Below, in pieces: positions 19,190-21,168 of a stretch of 21,168 nt of DNA (the first letter of the stretch is position 1; each line of letters begins with the position of its first letter). The DNA comes from Rhizophagus sp. LPA8_4_AMF (taxonomy: Eukaryota > Glomeromycota > Glomeromycetes > Glomerales > Glomeraceae), in assembly GCA_021464525.1 (NCBI GenBank), contig JADRCO010001227.1, positions 1 to 21,168 on the forward strand, read 5' to 3'. The notes under the pieces were generated by a model. The model made no database searches, had not been told where the DNA came from, and was given only the letters and a program-made list of their open reading frames with translations. The translations under genes were made by a program, and so were the position numbers.

Positions 19190-20350
19190 ATTTTCATCAG
19201 GAGTAATATTTTCTTTTCTTGGATTTGTATACCATAAATTAACCAATAAATATATGATACATCAAGATGATACAAATAAATATATAATAAGGTATTACAA
19301 TTAAGTTTATTTAAATTAATTAAAATAATAAATATGGCTCATAATTTTATTATCTTTTTTGGATTTATATAATTTAAATTATATTATATATCAAGACAAT
19401 ATAAATAAAATATGTAATAAAGTATTACAATTATAGTCAAATCGCAATTTTAACAATTTTATCAAAAGCAATATTTCTTTTTTTTGGATTTGTATAATAT
19501 AGATAGACCAATAAAAATATGTCATCAAGATGTTACAGATAAATTATATAATGAGGTGTTACAATTATGTCTATTTAATTAATTAACATAATAAATATGA
19601 CTCATAATTTTATTATTAAATCAGAAAAGAAATTTCTTTTTTGAAAATTGTATAACTCAAATTTCAATTCTTTTTGGATTTATATAATTTAAATTGACCA
19701 ATAAAAATATTATATATCAAGATAATACAAATAAAATATGTAATAAAGTATTACAATTATAGTCAAATTTCAATTTTATCAATTTTATCAAAAGGACGCG
19801 TAAATGACATATTTACGCGTATTTATATATATTATAAGCAATATTCTTTTTTTGGATTTGTATGATATAAATTGACCAATAAAAATATGTCACATCAATA
19901 TGTTACAGATAAATTATATAATGAGGTGTTACATTAATGTAATAAATTAATATGACTCATAATTTTATTATTAGATTAGCAAAGAAATTTCCCCTTTTGG
20001 AATATTATATGACCTCATATAACTCAAATTACAATTTTTACCAGGAACAATATTTTCTTTTTGGATTTATATAATAAAAATTAACTAATAAAAATATATC
20101 ATATCAAGATATTACAGATAAAATATGCAACAGGATGTTACAATTAAGTTTATTTAAATTAATGACTCATAATTTTATTATTAGATTAGTAAAAAAATTT
20201 CTTTTTTAGAATATTGTATAATCTTATATATTACTCAAATTTCAGGAGCAATATTTCTTTTTTTGAATTTGTATAATATAAATTAGCCAATAGAAATATA
20301 CCATATCAAGATGTTTCAGATAAGATATGTAACAGGATATGACTCATAAT
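19190..20350. repeat. Tandem array of seven diverged units with GGATTTRTATAAT core
   Basis: The core GGATTTGTAT or GGATTTATAT (GAATTTGTAT in the last copy) occurs at 19221, 19361, 19486, 19676, 19854, 20063 and about 20265. Each is followed by a CCAATAAAAATAT-like piece, TCAAGATRTTACA, RGTRTTACAATTA, and in several copies ATGACTCATAATTTTATTAT. Copy length varies from about 125 to 210 bp through internal deletions. No coding capacity is visible. Confidence 0.75.
19796..19820. promoter_or_regulatory. ACGCGTAAAT palindrome (two MluI-box cores) inserted in the array
   Basis: ACGCGTAAAT, GACAT loop, ATTTACGCGT: perfect 10-bp arms. Neighbouring array copies read straight from TCAAAAG to CAATATT, so about 44 bp carrying this palindrome is extra here. 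ACGCGT is the core of the fungal MCB box bound by MBF-type cell-cycle factors. Whether it acts that way here is unknown. Confidence 0.5.
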
Positions 20351-20438
20351 TTAATTATTGTTAGTCATTAGATTTTACAAATATATAAATACTCTTAAAT
20401 ATTCCATATTTTTTTCAAAACAAAAATATCAATTTCAA

Positions 20439-20486
20439 ACAAATCAAATCAAATATCAATTTACAAATCAAATCAAATATCAATTT
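20439..20486. repeat. Perfect 24-bp direct duplication in the leader of the next ORF
   Basis: A 24-bp unit beginning ACAAATCAAATC and ending AAATATCAATTT occurs at 20439-20462 and again, identical, at 20463-20486. A partial copy (AAATATCAATTT) precedes it near 20424. It ends 22 bp before the ATG at 20509 and lies in A/C-rich sequence like a fungal 5' leader. Confidence 0.85.
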
Positions 20487-20508
20487 TTTCAAATAATAAT
20501 ATTTCAAA

Positions 20509-21105
20509 ATGTCTTACCAAATGTGTGCAAATTTCATTAATTCTCCTTTTAACACTATTCCTCTTAATAAATGTTATTCTTACCATTATCTCCAAACTGA
20601 ACCAGTTACCTTTCAATATTTATCAATATTTACCACTTACCTATACATTCTTTTAATTTTTTTACTTATATATACAAATCTTCTTGGAAATATACTCATT
20701 TTACCTCTTATATTAATGAAATTTATAATTAATACATTTTTTTATCTTTCTTTAAATTTCTCTCTATCAAATCTCTCCCCACTTCTTCATTTATCAAATC
20801 TTTCTCTTCTTGAATATTTTCTTCTCTCAAATCTCACATATTTTAAATATTATCTTTTTTCTCTTTTTTATTCTCTTTTTTATTCTCTAAAACTTTTTTA
20901 TATTAAATATTCCCTTCTTTCAAATTATCATCCTAAATTATTATCAATTATTCTTTTATTTCTTGATTTTCTACTTTATTTTTTTGATTTTCTTTATGAA
21001 TTTACTCATTCTACCATAATACTTCTTACATCTTTTCTTCCTTTTTTTAAACGTAATATTGATTCAATAGTCAATTTAAAAGCAACCCTTACAGATTCTC
21101 AATAG
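20509..21105 (+). CDS. Predicted multi-pass membrane protein, unknown family
   Basis: A 198-codon ORF starting MSYQMCANFINSPFNTIP in a good context (CAAA before ATG) after an A/C-rich leader. Residues 1-36 are polar; from 37 on the protein is strongly hydrophobic. Likely membrane spans are about 41-58, 60-78, 108-125, 145-163 and 168-180. Short internal repetition is visible: LSNL three times (86-109) and LFYSL twice (119-127). The C-terminal tail is polar (KRNIDSIVNLKATLTDSQ). No family is recognised. The T-rich DNA naturally yields Phe, Leu, Ile and Ser, so a chance ORF cannot be excluded. Against chance are the leader, the start context, the polar ends and a length uncommon in this composition. 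Confidence 0.45.
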   Translation: MSYQMCANFINSPFNTIPLNKCYSYHYLQTEPVTFQYLSIFTTYLYILLIFLLIYTNLLGNILILPLILMKFIINTFFYLSLNFSLSNLSPLLHLSNLSLLEYFLLSNLTYFKYYLFSLFYSLFYSLKLFYIKYSLLSNYHPKLLSIILLFLDFLLYFFDFLYEFTHSTIILLTSFLPFFKRNIDSIVNLKATLTDSQ

Positions 21106-21168
21106 TTAAATAATTTATATTACGTAGCTAGGTCCATTGCTTACCAAATATAGCATGGAGACGTAATC

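Overview
The window reads as nuclear DNA of a fungus, most probably an arbuscular mycorrhizal fungus (Glomeromycotina, Rhizophagus-like). This is inferred from the very AT-rich sequence, short GT..TAG spliceosomal introns, two paralogous F-box proteins with LRR-like C-terminal regions, a TKL-type kinase with the WIPYNKF leader familiar from that group, and dense small inverted-repeat elements. No rRNA, tRNA or CRISPR was found.

Layout. 1-2447: repeat remnants, a purine/CA low-complexity block, a decayed minus-strand coding remnant, and an unexplained stretch with a perfect ACCACGTGGT palindrome. 2448-3968 (-): F-box gene 1. 4086-5640: intergenic with a small inverted-repeat element. 5644-7481: candidate 1.84-kb element with terminal inverted repeats, a 62-bp satellite and a 317-codon ORF that resembles the C-terminal part of a LINE ORF2. 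7482-10957: a mosaic of inverted-repeat elements (8068-9244, 9577-9771, 9791-9993, 10501-10891). 10958-15045 (+): the kinase locus. 15190-17062: tandem repeats and two MITEs, one with PIF/Harbinger-like ends and a TTA duplication. 17243-18631 (+): F-box gene 2. 19190-20350: a satellite-like array. 20509-21105 (+): a hydrophobic multi-pass ORF.

The most unusual structure lies 5' of the kinase. From 10995 to 13905 there are 26 consecutive intron-like units of about 73-115 nt. Each has GTAA(GT) at its start and TAG or CAG at its end, and most have a CTAAC/CTAAT-like branch motif. Of the 25 pieces between them, 23 are exactly 3 nt, one is 18 nt and one is 1 nt. Joining them links a short ATG exon (10958-10994) in frame to the kinase exon at 13906, giving a 391-codon ORF. 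If spliced this way, about 30 residues of the N-terminal linker are encoded almost one codon per exon. The competing explanation is a tandemly amplified intron satellite removed as a whole. The constant spacer length beside highly variable intron lengths argues for constraint, but only transcript data can decide.
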